The notes: generated from the sequence alone by a model not told the origin. Positions 15,935 to 26,106 are shown, counted from the first letter of the stretch. The stretch is DNA of 64,000 nt from Collinsella sp. 4_8_47FAA (GCF_000763055.1 NZ_KN214135.1:106127-170126), one strand, 5' to 3'. A program made the numbers and translations.

Positions 15935-17920
15935 TTAGTTTTGGCTAAAGAATGGGAACTGCCTCGGATCAACCGGCGGTTGCGGCATCGGCGTGCCCTG
16001 GGGCCCACCTTGCGGGCCGCCCTGACCGCCCATCATCTTATCGATGGCGTCCTGAACCTCGCCCTCGAACTTTTTCATTCCCTCGTGCAAACGACGCTGA
16101 CCGTCCTCGGAGCGCAGCTCCTCCATTTGCTCGGGCGAAATACCCAGCAGCTCGCCCAGCACGCCCATCATCTCGTTTCGCACGCGCTCGCTCGTATCCT
16201 CGTCAGCAAAACGGCGCACCTCGGCGCGCGCCAGCGAATCGACCGTCATGCGCTCCTTGCCGCTGAGTCCCAGATCGGACCACGCAAGCATGTAGGGCCA
16301 GGAGCGCTCAACAAACGAACGTGCCGAGACGATCGGAGCCGTCGGCAGCATGCGGCGAGCAGCCTCGCCCTGGCGCACGAGCATCAGCAGCAGCGAGCAG
16401 GCCTCAGTCTTGCCAGCGGCCATCGGGATGTCGTCGAAAGATCGATTGCGGTCCACGTGCGCCTCGAGCGCGCCATCGACCTCACCCGGCTCAAGCCCGC
16501 CGAGCAGCTGTGCCGCGCGGTCGAGCATATCGACCGGACCGTCGAGCGTCGAGAGCGCTTGCGCCAGCACGCGCTCCATACAATCTTCCACCGCGTTGAG
16601 CGTCACGAGCTCTTGGGGCACCACGGCAGACGTGCGGTTGCGCACGCGCGCCACAAACTCAAGCGTCGACAGGTACACATCGCCAAAGGGCGCGTAATCG
16701 CCCTGGTAGCCGCCGCAAAGCGCCGGCGCCGCCAGCGCGTACTCGGTTTTGGACAGCGGGCTCAGCGCCATCGCACCCAGCTCGAGCGCCGTGTCCTCCA
16801 GCATGAGGCCCAACGTGCGCGAGCGCAGACGCTCGGCATCGCCCGCCGACACGTCGCGATCGAGCACACGCGTCGCATCCGGTGCATCGCGCTCGACAGT
16901 GCGAATGTGTAAACGCTCGGCGATGGCGCGGACGGCGGCACAGCGGGCAGCCTCGGCCTCTTCCTGCGCCGGAGTAAAGATACGGTTGCGCCCCAGCACC
17001 AGGCCAATCACATTGCGCGGGCCCAGAGCGTCGACGGCCAGCGCCGCCAGCAAAGACGACGGCAAGTCGCCCTCGAGCGCCACCACGGCGCGCGACGCAC
17101 CGCGGGCGCGGGCGTTATCGCGAACGGCAAGCACCAGCGCCTGCCACAGCCATTCCTCGGAGCGAAACTCGGGCAGCTCGTGGTCTTCCAGGGCATCGAG
17201 CATCACACCGCGCTGGATCTCCTGAACCAGTAGGCTCTCCTCAAAACACGGCGCTTGGGCCACCACGCGGCCGCAGTCGTCGAGCACAAACGAACCGCCG
17301 GTATACACCGACTCGTCATAGGCACCGACCGGCGCTATGCAGGCAAACCACACGCTGCGCTTGGATGCGATCTTGCGGTAGGCGCCGCTGCGAACGGCGG
17401 CAATGGCAGCAGTCTCGCGGTCGGTCATGTCAAACGCGTTGAATTGGAAATACGCAATGAGGTCAACACCGGTCGGCAACATCTCGAGTTCGCGGTCCAA
17501 GTCAAAAATCACGGCGATGCGCACGCCGTCCACGTCGAACACCGGCGGCGCCCAACGCGTGTCGCTGTTCTCGCCACGCTGCAGGGCAATGCTCGAACGC
17601 GCCGGCACCACATGACCGTCCTTGAGCATCATGTAGTCGAGCAGCGGCTGGCCCTCAAACGAAACCGCCGCGGGCACGATGCAGATCATGTCAAGCTCCT
17701 GGATACGCTCGGCGACACCAGTCAAGCCGGCAAGCATGTCGTGCTCAAAGTCGGCAGCGCCCACCAGGCCACCGGGCATGGCGCCCATAAAGAGCGGAGC
17801 CGGAACGCACAGCACGCGCGCCCCGCGCTCGTGGGCCAGACGAGCCTGGTCCTCGATGCGGCCGCAAATGCCCTCAATATCACCCAGGCGCATATCGATC
17901 TGTGCAAGCGCGAGCTTCAT
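15935..17920 (-). CDS. NadE-like nitrilase plus synthetase fusion lacking catalytic residues
   Basis: 661 residues. The layout follows glutamine-dependent NAD+ synthetase: an N-terminal nitrilase-like glutaminase domain (MKLALAQIDMRLGDIEGICG to about 260) and a synthetase domain (RDNARARGASRAVVALEGD to about 470), including VDALGPRNVIGLVLG and GDYAPFGDVYLSTLEFVARV. The key residues are gone: the glutaminase Glu (fPELxxxGY) reads VPAPLFMGAMP, the Lys position reads PARSSIAL, the Cys motif (ICED) reads IFDLDRE, and the synthetase P-loop SGGxDS reads EGDLPS. A further 190-residue C-terminal region ends in a Gly/Gln/Pro-rich tail. It is therefore probably a pseudoenzyme with a binding or regulatory role. 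No frame disruption is visible. Confidence 0.8.
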   Translation of the reverse strand: MKLALAQIDMRLGDIEGICGRIEDQARLAHERGARVLCVPAPLFMGAMPGGLVGAADFEHDMLAGLTGVAERIQELDMICIVPAAVSFEGQPLLDYMMLKDGHVVPARSSIALQRGENSDTRWAPPVFDVDGVRIAVIFDLDRELEMLPTGVDLIAYFQFNAFDMTDRETAAIAAVRSGAYRKIASKRSVWFACIAPVGAYDESVYTGGSFVLDDCGRVVAQAPCFEESLLVQEIQRGVMLDALEDHELPEFRSEEWLWQALVLAVRDNARARGASRAVVALEGDLPSSLLAALAVDALGPRNVIGLVLGRNRIFTPAQEEAEAARCAAVRAIAERLHIRTVERDAPDATRVLDRDVSAGDAERLRSRTLGLMLEDTALELGAMALSPLSKTEYALAAPALCGGYQGDYAPFGDVYLSTLEFVARVRNRTSAVVPQELVTLNAVEDCMERVLAQALSTLDGPVDMLDRAAQLLGGLEPGEVDGALEAHVDRNRSFDDIPMAAGKTEACSLLLMLVRQGEAARRMLPTAPIVSARSFVERSWPYMLAWSDLGLSGKERMTVDSLARAEVRRFADEDTSERVRNEMMGVLGELLGISPEQMEELRSEDGQRRLHEGMKKFEGEVQDAIDKMMGGQGGPQGGPQGTPMPQPPVDPRQFPFFSQN

Positions 17921-18037
17921 GGCTCAGCCCTTTCCGTCGTAAACCATCGAAATCGTAGTAAAAGCGCCGGCCGCATAATGCAGTCGGCGCTTGCATGTGC
18001 ATATGCTAGCTATGATACCCCGAGCGGGGGCGCGCTC

Positions 18038-18400
18038 CTAGAATGTCGCGGACCACAGCCCGTGCAGGTTGCAGTAGGCATAGACGGTACCGGTCTTGGA
18101 GCCGCCCGCGAAAAACGTCGCGGGTTTCATGCCGGGCTCAAGGTAATGGACCTCTAAGCGGCCCTCGGCCTCAAGGGCGATCCACTCAATGTAGTGCTCG
18201 GGCAGGCTGGGGTGCTCGACCGAGCCAACGCGTGCGCGAATCACGTGACCGTCACGCTCGGTCTCGACAACAGGCACGTGCTTCTCGTGCGCCGCGTCCT
18301 CAGTGTTTGCAGTCAGCTCCGTGCAACCGGCAGGGGTCGCAACGCCGTCGCCAAGGGCAGCGATGAGCTTGCCGTCGGGGTCCTTAAAGAATTTCGCCAT
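18038..18400 (-). CDS. Desulfoferrodoxin-like superoxide reductase
   Basis: 120 residues. The enzyme reduces superoxide to hydrogen peroxide at a His4-Cys iron site in the cytoplasm of anaerobes. The ligand motifs are visible: EKHVPVVE (His), HPSLPEHYIEWIAL (two His) and YCNLHGLW (Cys and His). The N-terminal desulforedoxin Cys4 site of class I enzymes is missing; only a shortened MAKFFKDPDGKLIAALGDG leader remains, so it is of the neelaredoxin/class II kind. Start ATG 18400 is chosen because AAAGGAG precedes it. It forms a single-gene unit. Confidence 0.9.
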   Translation of the reverse strand: MAKFFKDPDGKLIAALGDGVATPAGCTELTANTEDAAHEKHVPVVETERDGHVIRARVGSVEHPSLPEHYIEWIALEAEGRLEVHYLEPGMKPATFFAGGSKTGTVYAYCNLHGLWSATF

Positions 18401-18565
18401 GATGTTCTCCTTTGCTGATGTGCCAATGTTCTCGATGGTTCTTATGCCCAAAGGCAGACAAACCATCCACGGCATTGCAAATGAACACATAACGGATCAG
18501 GCAAGCGGTCGGGCCAAAATGCGTCGACCGTCCTGCCCACTCCAGCAGTCCCACCCCGCGCGCGG

Positions 18566-21500
18566 CTAGCGCCCGTCGCCGCCCAGCAGCGCCAGAACAT
18601 CTTCGCGGGTAAACAACGCCGACGAGATGCCGTCGCCGCCGAGCACGCTGTTGACCAGGTCGCGCTTGGACTCCTGCATCTGCATAATGCGCTCCTCGAT
18701 CGTGTCCTTGGCGATGAGCTTGTACACGGTCACGGTATGCTGCTGACCAATACGATGCGCGCGGTCGGTCGCCTGGTCCTGCGCGGCCACGTTCCACCAC
18801 GGGTCGTAGTGAATGACCACATCGGCCGCCGTCAGGTTAAGGCCCACGCCGCCCGCCTTGAGCGAAATCAAAAAGACCGGAACCTCGCCCGCTTGGAACT
18901 GCGCGACCATCTTGGCGCGGCTCTCCTTAGACGAAGCGCCCGTGAGCTTAAGGAAGGCGATGTCCTCCTTGGCCAAGCGCTTACCGATAATATCGAGCAT
19001 ACCCGTAAACTGGCTGAACAATAGGATGCGATGTCCGCCGTCGAGTGCGCCGTGCACGAGCTCCATGCACGTATCGAGCTTGGCGCTCCCCGCCTTGTAA
19101 TCCTCGTAGTGTAGACGCGGGTCGCAGCAGATCTGGCGCAGCTTGGTGAGCTCGGCGAGCACCTTGAGCTTGTCTTTCTTAAACTCGGATGACTCGCGGT
19201 GCTGCACCTGTTGGGCGATACGGTCCTGGTTGGCCAGGTAGAGCTTGCGCTGCTCGCCGGTGAGCTGCGCCATGACCGTATCCTCGATCTTCTCGGGCAG
19301 GTCGGCCACCACGTCTTCCTTGACACGGCGCAGCACAAACGGCGACACGAGCGCTTGCAGGCGAGCGGCACTGTCGCCCTCGGCATGCTCGACCGGGCTT
19401 TCGAAGCGCTTGGCAAACGACTCGCGCGTGCCAAGTAGGCCCGGCATCAAAAAGTCGAAGATGCTCCAGAGCTCGGATAGGCGGTTTTCGATGGGCGTGC
19501 CCGTCAGGGCAAAGCGCACGCCGGCCGGCAGGCGCTTGGTGGCACGCGCCACCTGGGTGAGCGGGTTTTTAATGTACTGGGCCTCATCGAGTACCACGCG
19601 GGCAAAGTCCTGCTCGACGTACTCGTCGATATCGCGCCGCATAAGGTCATACGACGTCACGACCACGTTATGCTCGGCCACGCCGGCGATTTGCACGCGA
19701 CGCTGGGCCTTGGCGCCCACGATGGCGCACACATCGAGCGACGGGGCGAAGCGCTCCAGCTCGGCAGTCCAGTTGTACACGAGCGACGCAGGGCACACCA
19801 CAAGCGTGGGCTTAATGTCCCCCGCTTCCACGCGCGCCAGGATATGCGCGATCATCTGCAGCGTTTTGCCCAGGCCCATGTCGTCGGCCAAGATGCCGCC
19901 AAGGCCCAGGTGTTCGAGCGAGCCGAGCCACTGGTATCCGTCGACCTGGTAGCCGCGCATCGTTGCCTTGAGCGATGCCGGCACCGTAAAGTCCATCTTG
20001 CCGAGCGTGTCCAGACGCTCGACGGTACGGCGGAACGCAGCGTCGCGATCGGCCTCGAGCGCGGGCGTGCGCGCGAGCATGCTATCGACGAACAGGGTGC
20101 TCGACGCGGGAAGCGACACGCCGTCGAGCAGGTCAACAGCATCGACCCCCAGATCCTCGGCAAGGCCAAACGCGGCTCGGGCACCCTCGTCCAAACGAAT
20201 GATGTCGCCGGACGTAAGGCGCGCAAACGTCTGGTGACGCTTGTAGGAGTCGAGGTAGATGGCAAGGTCTGACGCCGAAAGGCCGCTCGCGCCCAGTTCG
20301 ACGTCGAGCAGATTGCTCTTGACGGTCGCACGAACCGAGAGCTTGGGCGCGGGTCGCACCGAAATCTGGCGCAGACGGTCGCTGAGCATGACCTCACCCA
20401 GCTCGGACAGGGCGGACAGGCCCTCGGTCAGCAGGCAGAACAAGCTCTCGTCATCGCGCTCCTCAAACGCCAGACCGCCCTCGTAGAAATCGAAGTACAG
20501 GGCCGCCGTGTCCATAACACGAAACTCTGCCACCTCGTCGCGGGGCGGCACGCCGGGGCGTTGCTCTTCGAAGGGGCTGCCCGGAGCGCCCAGGCTAAAG
20601 AGATCTGCCGACCAGTCGCCGTAGGCAACCGTAATTTTGCAGGTCACAAGCCCATCGTCGACGCCGATCGCCATAGCAAAGCTCGGCTCGGGCGCCACGG
20701 TATCGAGCGCGGCGGGCGCGGTAAGGTCGGTATAGTCGCGCAAAATGGGCAGCGCCATACGACAGAACTCCCCCACCTGGTCGACAGCGATATGGATCGG
20801 CGTGCGACAGGGCAGTAAGCGCGATAGGAACGGCGCCGCATGCTGGGCAAACGCTACATCGGCGCGGCGCGCACGGCGGGTGTCGACCAGATAGGCAACG
20901 TCGCCCGAAGCAAAGCAGTATGCATCGGCCGGCAGGCGTAGATCGTAGCTGCCACCAGCCGCCGGCGCGATTTTGGCGGCAAGGAGCGGCGGGCGCTTAG
21001 CCGGGACTTCGCCCTCCCCCTGCGGCGACGGCTCGACCGCCACCTCGTAGGAGCGATGCGTCGTCGTCCCCCGCGACCAAGCAGGCTCAAAGGACATGGT
21101 CCTGCCGCGCAGCAGGTCCAGCACGGACACGATGGAATACTCGGATACCGGCAACTGACGCTCGGCAACAAAGCCGCTGCGTGCAAAATCGTACGACGCC
21201 GAACGCGAACTTGTGATGTCGCTCAGATACACAACCGTTGCCACAACAAGGTCGAGTAGGCGCACCGAAACCTCGTCGAAGGCCTCGGGCGCATGGAGGA
21301 ATGTAAGCTTTTTGCCGTACGAGAACGTGCCGCCACGCACATAGGCATCGGCCATGCCGTCGATATCCTTAACCACGTAGGACACCGAACCGCAGCGAAT
21401 GCGAAACTCGAGCGCCCAGTTAAAGCGATCGGCAAACAGCGGATTGTAGTACGGCACCAGCGAGGGCTCCAGCACCGCTTTGGGCGCATCGGGGTCAATG

Positions 21501-22039
21501 GTGCCGGCGAGCTTGCGACGCATGGCCGCGAGCTCGTCCATGCGCGCGTCCGAAAGATCGGAAAGCGCCGCCACAAGGCTCGGGCTCGTGGGGACGGGCG
21601 CAGGGAAGGGAAAGTTGGGGTTGACCGAAGATGCGCTAGGCGCGGGGCGTGCGGACTGTTTGGATTGTGCGGGCGGTGCCGTAAACGTGCGGACCGGCGT
21701 ACGCAGGCCCTCGACAGGCTCGGCGCCACTGGCATCCAGATACGCCAACGCCGTGGCGATGGCGTGCTTGCACATGCCGGAATAGCGGAAGGCAGCGGGG
21801 CAATCGCAGTCGTAGTCAATAACCTCGTGCTCGTCCATATCGAGCGCCACGTGCGTCTTGTACAGGTCGCCGCGCGAGCCACGCACCGTGCCCTCGATGT
21901 TCACGTTTTTGGAGAAGCGCGAGCCGGAGTCCTCAAACGACAGCACGGCACCGTTGAGCATGAGCGAGCGCCCCTTCATAAAGGTGCTGCTAAGCGCCGC
22001 CTCCTTACGAAGCGCCTGCACAAACGTCCCCTGCGCCAT
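18566..22039 (-). CDS. SNF2-family helicase with N-terminal SWIM zinc finger
   Basis: 1157 residues. N-terminal SWIM finger CDCPAAFRYSGMCKHAIA (CxC...CxH, about residue 78-96), a long middle region typical of bacterial SNF2-associated proteins, then the Swi2/Snf2 ATPase: motif I DDMGLGKTLQMIAHILA (about 720), motif II DEAQYIKN, motif III LTGTPIENRLSELWSIFDFL, and the C-terminal RecA lobe with SLKAGGVGLNLTAADVVIHY and DRAHRIGQ. Such proteins use ATP to remodel protein-DNA complexes; no nuclease domain is seen. I chose ATG 22039 because GGAGGA is 5 nt upstream, though a GTG lies 18 nt earlier. Its promoter region holds the inverted repeat 22060-22188. Confidence 0.95.
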   Translation of the reverse strand: MAQGTFVQALRKEAALSSTFMKGRSLMLNGAVLSFEDSGSRFSKNVNIEGTVRGSRGDLYKTHVALDMDEHEVIDYDCDCPAAFRYSGMCKHAIATALAYLDASGAEPVEGLRTPVRTFTAPPAQSKQSARPAPSASSVNPNFPFPAPVPTSPSLVAALSDLSDARMDELAAMRRKLAGTIDPDAPKAVLEPSLVPYYNPLFADRFNWALEFRIRCGSVSYVVKDIDGMADAYVRGGTFSYGKKLTFLHAPEAFDEVSVRLLDLVVATVVYLSDITSSRSASYDFARSGFVAERQLPVSEYSIVSVLDLLRGRTMSFEPAWSRGTTTHRSYEVAVEPSPQGEGEVPAKRPPLLAAKIAPAAGGSYDLRLPADAYCFASGDVAYLVDTRRARRADVAFAQHAAPFLSRLLPCRTPIHIAVDQVGEFCRMALPILRDYTDLTAPAALDTVAPEPSFAMAIGVDDGLVTCKITVAYGDWSADLFSLGAPGSPFEEQRPGVPPRDEVAEFRVMDTAALYFDFYEGGLAFEERDDESLFCLLTEGLSALSELGEVMLSDRLRQISVRPAPKLSVRATVKSNLLDVELGASGLSASDLAIYLDSYKRHQTFARLTSGDIIRLDEGARAAFGLAEDLGVDAVDLLDGVSLPASSTLFVDSMLARTPALEADRDAAFRRTVERLDTLGKMDFTVPASLKATMRGYQVDGYQWLGSLEHLGLGGILADDMGLGKTLQMIAHILARVEAGDIKPTLVVCPASLVYNWTAELERFAPSLDVCAIVGAKAQRRVQIAGVAEHNVVVTSYDLMRRDIDEYVEQDFARVVLDEAQYIKNPLTQVARATKRLPAGVRFALTGTPIENRLSELWSIFDFLMPGLLGTRESFAKRFESPVEHAEGDSAARLQALVSPFVLRRVKEDVVADLPEKIEDTVMAQLTGEQRKLYLANQDRIAQQVQHRESSEFKKDKLKVLAELTKLRQICCDPRLHYEDYKAGSAKLDTCMELVHGALDGGHRILLFSQFTGMLDIIGKRLAKEDIAFLKLTGASSKESRAKMVAQFQAGEVPVFLISLKAGGVGLNLTAADVVIHYDPWWNVAAQDQATDRAHRIGQQHTVTVYKLIAKDTIEERIMQMQESKRDLVNSVLGGDGISSALFTREDVLALLGGDGR

Positions 22040-22059
22040 CACTTCCTCCAATCTCACCC

Positions 22060-22188
22060 GGGGTAGCTAATTTGGGACGGGGCTATTTTAGCTACCCCCA
22101 TATGTCGGTTGAGATGCATTCCGACCCCGACTCATTCGCCGTCAGTCAAAGGGTAGCTAAAATAGCCCCGTCCCAAATTAGCTACCCC
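22060..22188. repeat. Two head-to-head hairpin units forming a perfect 38-bp inverted repeat
   Basis: Arms 22060-22097 and 22151-22188 are exact reverse complements separated by 53 nt. Each arm is itself a hairpin: GGGGTAGCTAA (22060-22070) pairs with TTAGCTACCCC (22088-22098) around the core TTTGGGACGGGGCTATT. This is the clearest example of the dispersed GGGAC-core family (others at 26107, 34199, 37149, 41149, 48469, 48867 and 60017). It lies between the SNF2 helicase and dnaE genes. Confidence 0.9.
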
Positions 22189-22201
22189 GCCAACGCCGTC
22201 C

Positions 22202-25200
22202 TTAAATTACCGTCACTCTGCCTTGGTTACCCACAATCGCCTTTGCCTCTGCCAGCAGCGGAATCGAGCGTGCGTTGACCTTGGCCGGCACCTCGGCACG
22301 CAGTACGCGCCCGTCCACCTGCTCGATAAAGATCTCCACGCGGTCGCCGCCCGGGTTTGCGGTAAGCACCGTGGCAAGACGCGCCATATTGCCCTGGCTA
22401 AAGCGGCTGTTGGGCACCATGACCTCAAACACCTTGGGCTTGTTGTTCTCCTCGTTAAGCTCAAGCGGCACGATCTCCTGCGCGATGATCTGGTCGCCGC
22501 GGTCCGAACGCTCGAGCTTGCCCTTAATGCGAACAAACGCATCAGACAGCTGCGCACCGGTCTCGGGATCGACCTCGCCGTACAGGTATCCCTCGGCCTC
22601 TTTGTAGGTCTTGGGGAACACCACGACCGTGGCCTCGCCTTCCATGTCCTCGAGCTGCACAATACCCATGGGGTCGCCGTTTTTGGTCACGCGCTTGGAC
22701 ACGCTCGAGACCATGCCGGCCCACCACAGCGCCTTGCCCTCGGGAATCTCCTGGTTGATGGTACCGCCCGTGGGGTTTTGCACCTCGTAGCCGGTATCGA
22801 TCTGCGAGAACGAGAAGTCGCGTGCCTTGGCTAGTGCATACTCAAACGGGCGCAGCGGGTGGTCCGAGACATAGATGCCCAGAACCTCCTTCTCCTGGCT
22901 CAACTTAAGGTGGCGGTCCCACTCCTGGCCATCCGGATCGGGCACGCTCACCTCAAAGCCCGAGCCCTCAACGTCGCCAAACATATCGAAGAACGACGTC
23001 TGGCCGCTCGCGCGATCTTTCTGGCGCTTTACCGCTGCATCGATGATGTTCTCGGGGTTGTTCTTGTCCACGAAGTGCATCATCTGGCGACGCGGATACC
23101 CCGTGGAGTCGAAAGCGCCTGCCTTGATGAGCGATTCGATCACGCGACGGTTGGCCTGGCTCGAGTCCACGCGCTCGACAAAGTCGTGCAGCGTCTTAAA
23201 CGGACCGCCCGCCTCGCGCTCGGCGATAATCGCCTGCGCCACGCCGGTGCCCACGCCGCGGATGCCGGCCAGGCCAAAGCGCACGCCTTCCTTGGTAGCC
23301 GTGAACTCGGTGCCGGACTCGTTGACATCTGGCGAAAGCACGGGGATGCCGTCGTAACGGCATGCCGAGACGTAGTGAACGATCTTGTCGGTCTTGCCCG
23401 TGTAGGACGTCAGAACGGCCGCCATGTACTCGTGCGGATAGTGCGCCTTAAGCCATGCCGTCTGCATAACCAGAATGGCGTAGCCGGCGGAGTGCGACTT
23501 GTTGAAGGCGTAGGACGCGAACTCGAGAACATCGTCCCAAATCTTCTGGGCGACCTCGCGCGTGTAGTTGTTCTTGATGGCGCCGTTCATCCAGTGGTCG
23601 TAGGTGGTCTCGTCCGAGCCATCCTCCCAGTGGAGCACCGTCGACGTGAGCAGCTTGATCTTTTTCTTAGCCACGGGCTTACGGATACGCGAGTCCGATT
23701 CGCCCTTGGAGAAGCCGCACATCTCAACGGAGATGAGCATAACCTGCTCCTGGTAGACCATGGTGCCGTAGGTTTCGCCCAGGATGTCGTCCAGGCGGTC
23801 GTCGTAGGAGACGGCCGGCTCCTTGCCGTTCATACGGTTGATGTAGGACGAAACCATGCCGGCACCCAGCGGGCCCGGGCGGTATAGAGCGATCAATGCC
23901 ACAACGTGCTTGTACTCGGTGGGCTTCATATTCTTGATCGTGGCCGTCATGCCGGCGGACTCGACCTGGAAGACGCCGGCGGTGTGACCGGAGCCCATGA
24001 GCTTAAAGATCTCGGGGTCGTCAAAGGGAATCTCTTCCTCTTTGATGTCGATGCCGAAATTCTTTTTGATGTTTGCCTTAGCCTTGGAGATAACCGTCAG
24101 CGTGCGCAGGCCCAGGAAGTCCATCTTGAGCAGGCCCATGTCGGCAACGGTATGGCCCTCGTACTGGGTAATCTCGACGCCGCCCTTGGTATCGAGCTTG
24201 GTGGGCACATGCTCGTTGACGGGATCGCGGCAGATCAGGACGGCGCACGCGTGCACACCCTCGCCACGGGTGAGGCCCTCGATCGAGAGCGCCGTGTCGA
24301 TGATACGGCGGGCGTCGTCATCCTTTTTATAGGCCTCGGCAAAGTCGGGGTTAAACAGATCCTCTTTGCCGGGCTGCTTGTCGAGCACCTGCTTGAGCTT
24401 GACCTTGGGATCGCTCGAGACCATCTTGGACAGGCGCTGGCCCATGTAGACCGGGTAGTCCAGGACGCGCGCGGCGTCGTTGATGGCCTGCTTGGCCTTG
24501 ATGGTCGAGTAGGTGATGACGTGGGTGACCTTCTCGGGACCGTAGAGCTGGCGAACGTGTTCCACGACCTCGAGGCGCCGCTCATCGTCGAAGTCCATAT
24601 CGATATCGGGCATCTCGGTACGCTGCGGGGACAGGAACCTCTCGAACATCAGGCCGTTCTCGAGCGGGTCGAACGCGGTGATGTTCATGGCGTAGGCGAC
24701 GATAGCGCCGGCGGCCGAGCCACGGCCAGGGCCGACGCCGATGCCGTTGTCCTTGGCCCATTGCACGTACTCGGCAACGATCAAAAAGTAGGCGGCAAAG
24801 CCCTTGTCGCAGATGACCTTGTATTCGTACTCAAAGCGCTCTTTGATGTTGACGCCACCGATCTCGCGCGTGGCCCAGTCGTCGCCATAGTGCTGGCGCA
24901 GGCCCTTCTCGCACTCACGGCGGAACTGGCTCTCGTGCGTCTCGCCGGGATCGAGCAACGGAAAGCGCGGCAGGATGATAGAGTCCCAGTCCAGCTCAAC
25001 GTAGCACTTGTCGGCGATCTCGAGCGTGTTGTCGCAGGCCTCGGGGCAATACGGGAACATCGCCCGCATCTCCTCCTCGGTCTTCATGTAAAACTCCGAG
25101 CCGGTCATGCGCATGCGGTTGGGGTCATCGACCTTGGCGTTCATGCCAATACACATGATGACGTCCTGCACGGGCGCATCCTCGCGGCGCAGGTAGTGGA

Positions 25201-26005
25201 AGTCGTTGGTGGCGATGACCTTGACGCCCACCTGCTTGGCGATATCGATGAGCGTGCGGTCCATCTGCTCGTCAGTCAGGCCGTTGTCGGTGGTGATGCC
25301 GTGTTCCTGGATCTCGATGTAGAAGTCACCGGGCTCGAAGGTATCACGGAAGGTCTCGGCCCACTTGATGGCGCCTTCCATGTCGCCGCGGTCGATGTAT
25401 TTGGGGATGATGCCCGCGATACAGGCGCTCGTGCAGATCATGCCCTTGGCATGGCGGCGCAGGTTGTCGAGCGTCACGCGCGGCTTGTAGTAAAAGCCCT
25501 GCACGGCGGCCTCGGAGACCGTCTGCATTAGGTTGACGTAGCCCTCCTGATCCTTGGCCAGAAGGATCATGTGGTAGAGCTCGGGCTTGTGGTCGCGGGC
25601 AAGGGTCTCGTCCGGCGTAAAGTAGACCTCGCAGCCAAAGATGGGCTTGATGACCAGGGGCGGTTTGAGCTCGTCGATGTTGCCCTTCTCGTCCCACATG
25701 GCCATGTCTTTGACGTACTGGGCATGCTCGCGCGGGTTTGCCTCGGGGTCGGGCTCCACCAGCTCGTCGCGGCGGTCCTTTTCCAAGAAGGCCTTGTCGT
25801 GGCTCCAGGTTTTGTACTCGGGCGTGTTGTGATTGACGGCGTCGCAGGCCAGCGCCAGGTCGGGCACGCCATACATGTAGCCGTGGTCGGTAATGGCCAC
25901 GGCGGGCATGCCAAGTTCAACGGCACGATTGACCATATCCTGGATACGGGTTGCGCCGTCGAGCATGGAGAAAACAGTGTGATTGTGCAGATGGACGAAT
26001 GCCAT
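22202..26005 (-). CDS. dnaE: DNA polymerase III alpha subunit DnaE
   Basis: 1267 residues, slightly longer than typical DnaE1. Replicative polymerase. The N-terminal PHP domain begins MAFVHLHNHTVFSMLDGATR. The polymerase core has GPGRGSAAGAIVAYAM (about 420) and the catalytic aspartates in MPDIDMDFDDERR (about 464). The tandem helix-hairpin-helix region (about 910-960, with ANRRVIESLIKAGAFD) and the OB fold (about 1100) follow, then a C-terminal domain ending VGNQGRVTVI. An insertion between residues 60 and 115 (EYKTWSHDKAFLEKDRRDEL) enlarges the PHP domain. GGAG precedes the ATG. Confidence 0.98.
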   Translation of the reverse strand: MAFVHLHNHTVFSMLDGATRIQDMVNRAVELGMPAVAITDHGYMYGVPDLALACDAVNHNTPEYKTWSHDKAFLEKDRRDELVEPDPEANPREHAQYVKDMAMWDEKGNIDELKPPLVIKPIFGCEVYFTPDETLARDHKPELYHMILLAKDQEGYVNLMQTVSEAAVQGFYYKPRVTLDNLRRHAKGMICTSACIAGIIPKYIDRGDMEGAIKWAETFRDTFEPGDFYIEIQEHGITTDNGLTDEQMDRTLIDIAKQVGVKVIATNDFHYLRREDAPVQDVIMCIGMNAKVDDPNRMRMTGSEFYMKTEEEMRAMFPYCPEACDNTLEIADKCYVELDWDSIILPRFPLLDPGETHESQFRRECEKGLRQHYGDDWATREIGGVNIKERFEYEYKVICDKGFAAYFLIVAEYVQWAKDNGIGVGPGRGSAAGAIVAYAMNITAFDPLENGLMFERFLSPQRTEMPDIDMDFDDERRLEVVEHVRQLYGPEKVTHVITYSTIKAKQAINDAARVLDYPVYMGQRLSKMVSSDPKVKLKQVLDKQPGKEDLFNPDFAEAYKKDDDARRIIDTALSIEGLTRGEGVHACAVLICRDPVNEHVPTKLDTKGGVEITQYEGHTVADMGLLKMDFLGLRTLTVISKAKANIKKNFGIDIKEEEIPFDDPEIFKLMGSGHTAGVFQVESAGMTATIKNMKPTEYKHVVALIALYRPGPLGAGMVSSYINRMNGKEPAVSYDDRLDDILGETYGTMVYQEQVMLISVEMCGFSKGESDSRIRKPVAKKKIKLLTSTVLHWEDGSDETTYDHWMNGAIKNNYTREVAQKIWDDVLEFASYAFNKSHSAGYAILVMQTAWLKAHYPHEYMAAVLTSYTGKTDKIVHYVSACRYDGIPVLSPDVNESGTEFTATKEGVRFGLAGIRGVGTGVAQAIIAEREAGGPFKTLHDFVERVDSSQANRRVIESLIKAGAFDSTGYPRRQMMHFVDKNNPENIIDAAVKRQKDRASGQTSFFDMFGDVEGSGFEVSVPDPDGQEWDRHLKLSQEKEVLGIYVSDHPLRPFEYALAKARDFSFSQIDTGYEVQNPTGGTINQEIPEGKALWWAGMVSSVSKRVTKNGDPMGIVQLEDMEGEATVVVFPKTYKEAEGYLYGEVDPETGAQLSDAFVRIKGKLERSDRGDQIIAQEIVPLELNEENNKPKVFEVMVPNSRFSQGNMARLATVLTANPGGDRVEIFIEQVDGRVLRAEVPAKVNARSIPLLAEAKAIVGNQGRVTVI

Positions 26006-26106
26006 GTGATGAGCTCCGATGCGGGTTCGTGTTCTGACTGAACGATTTTACCGCACGGCACGGACAGCACCCGAACCTAGCCAAACCAACACGGCTCCTC
26101 TTGCAG

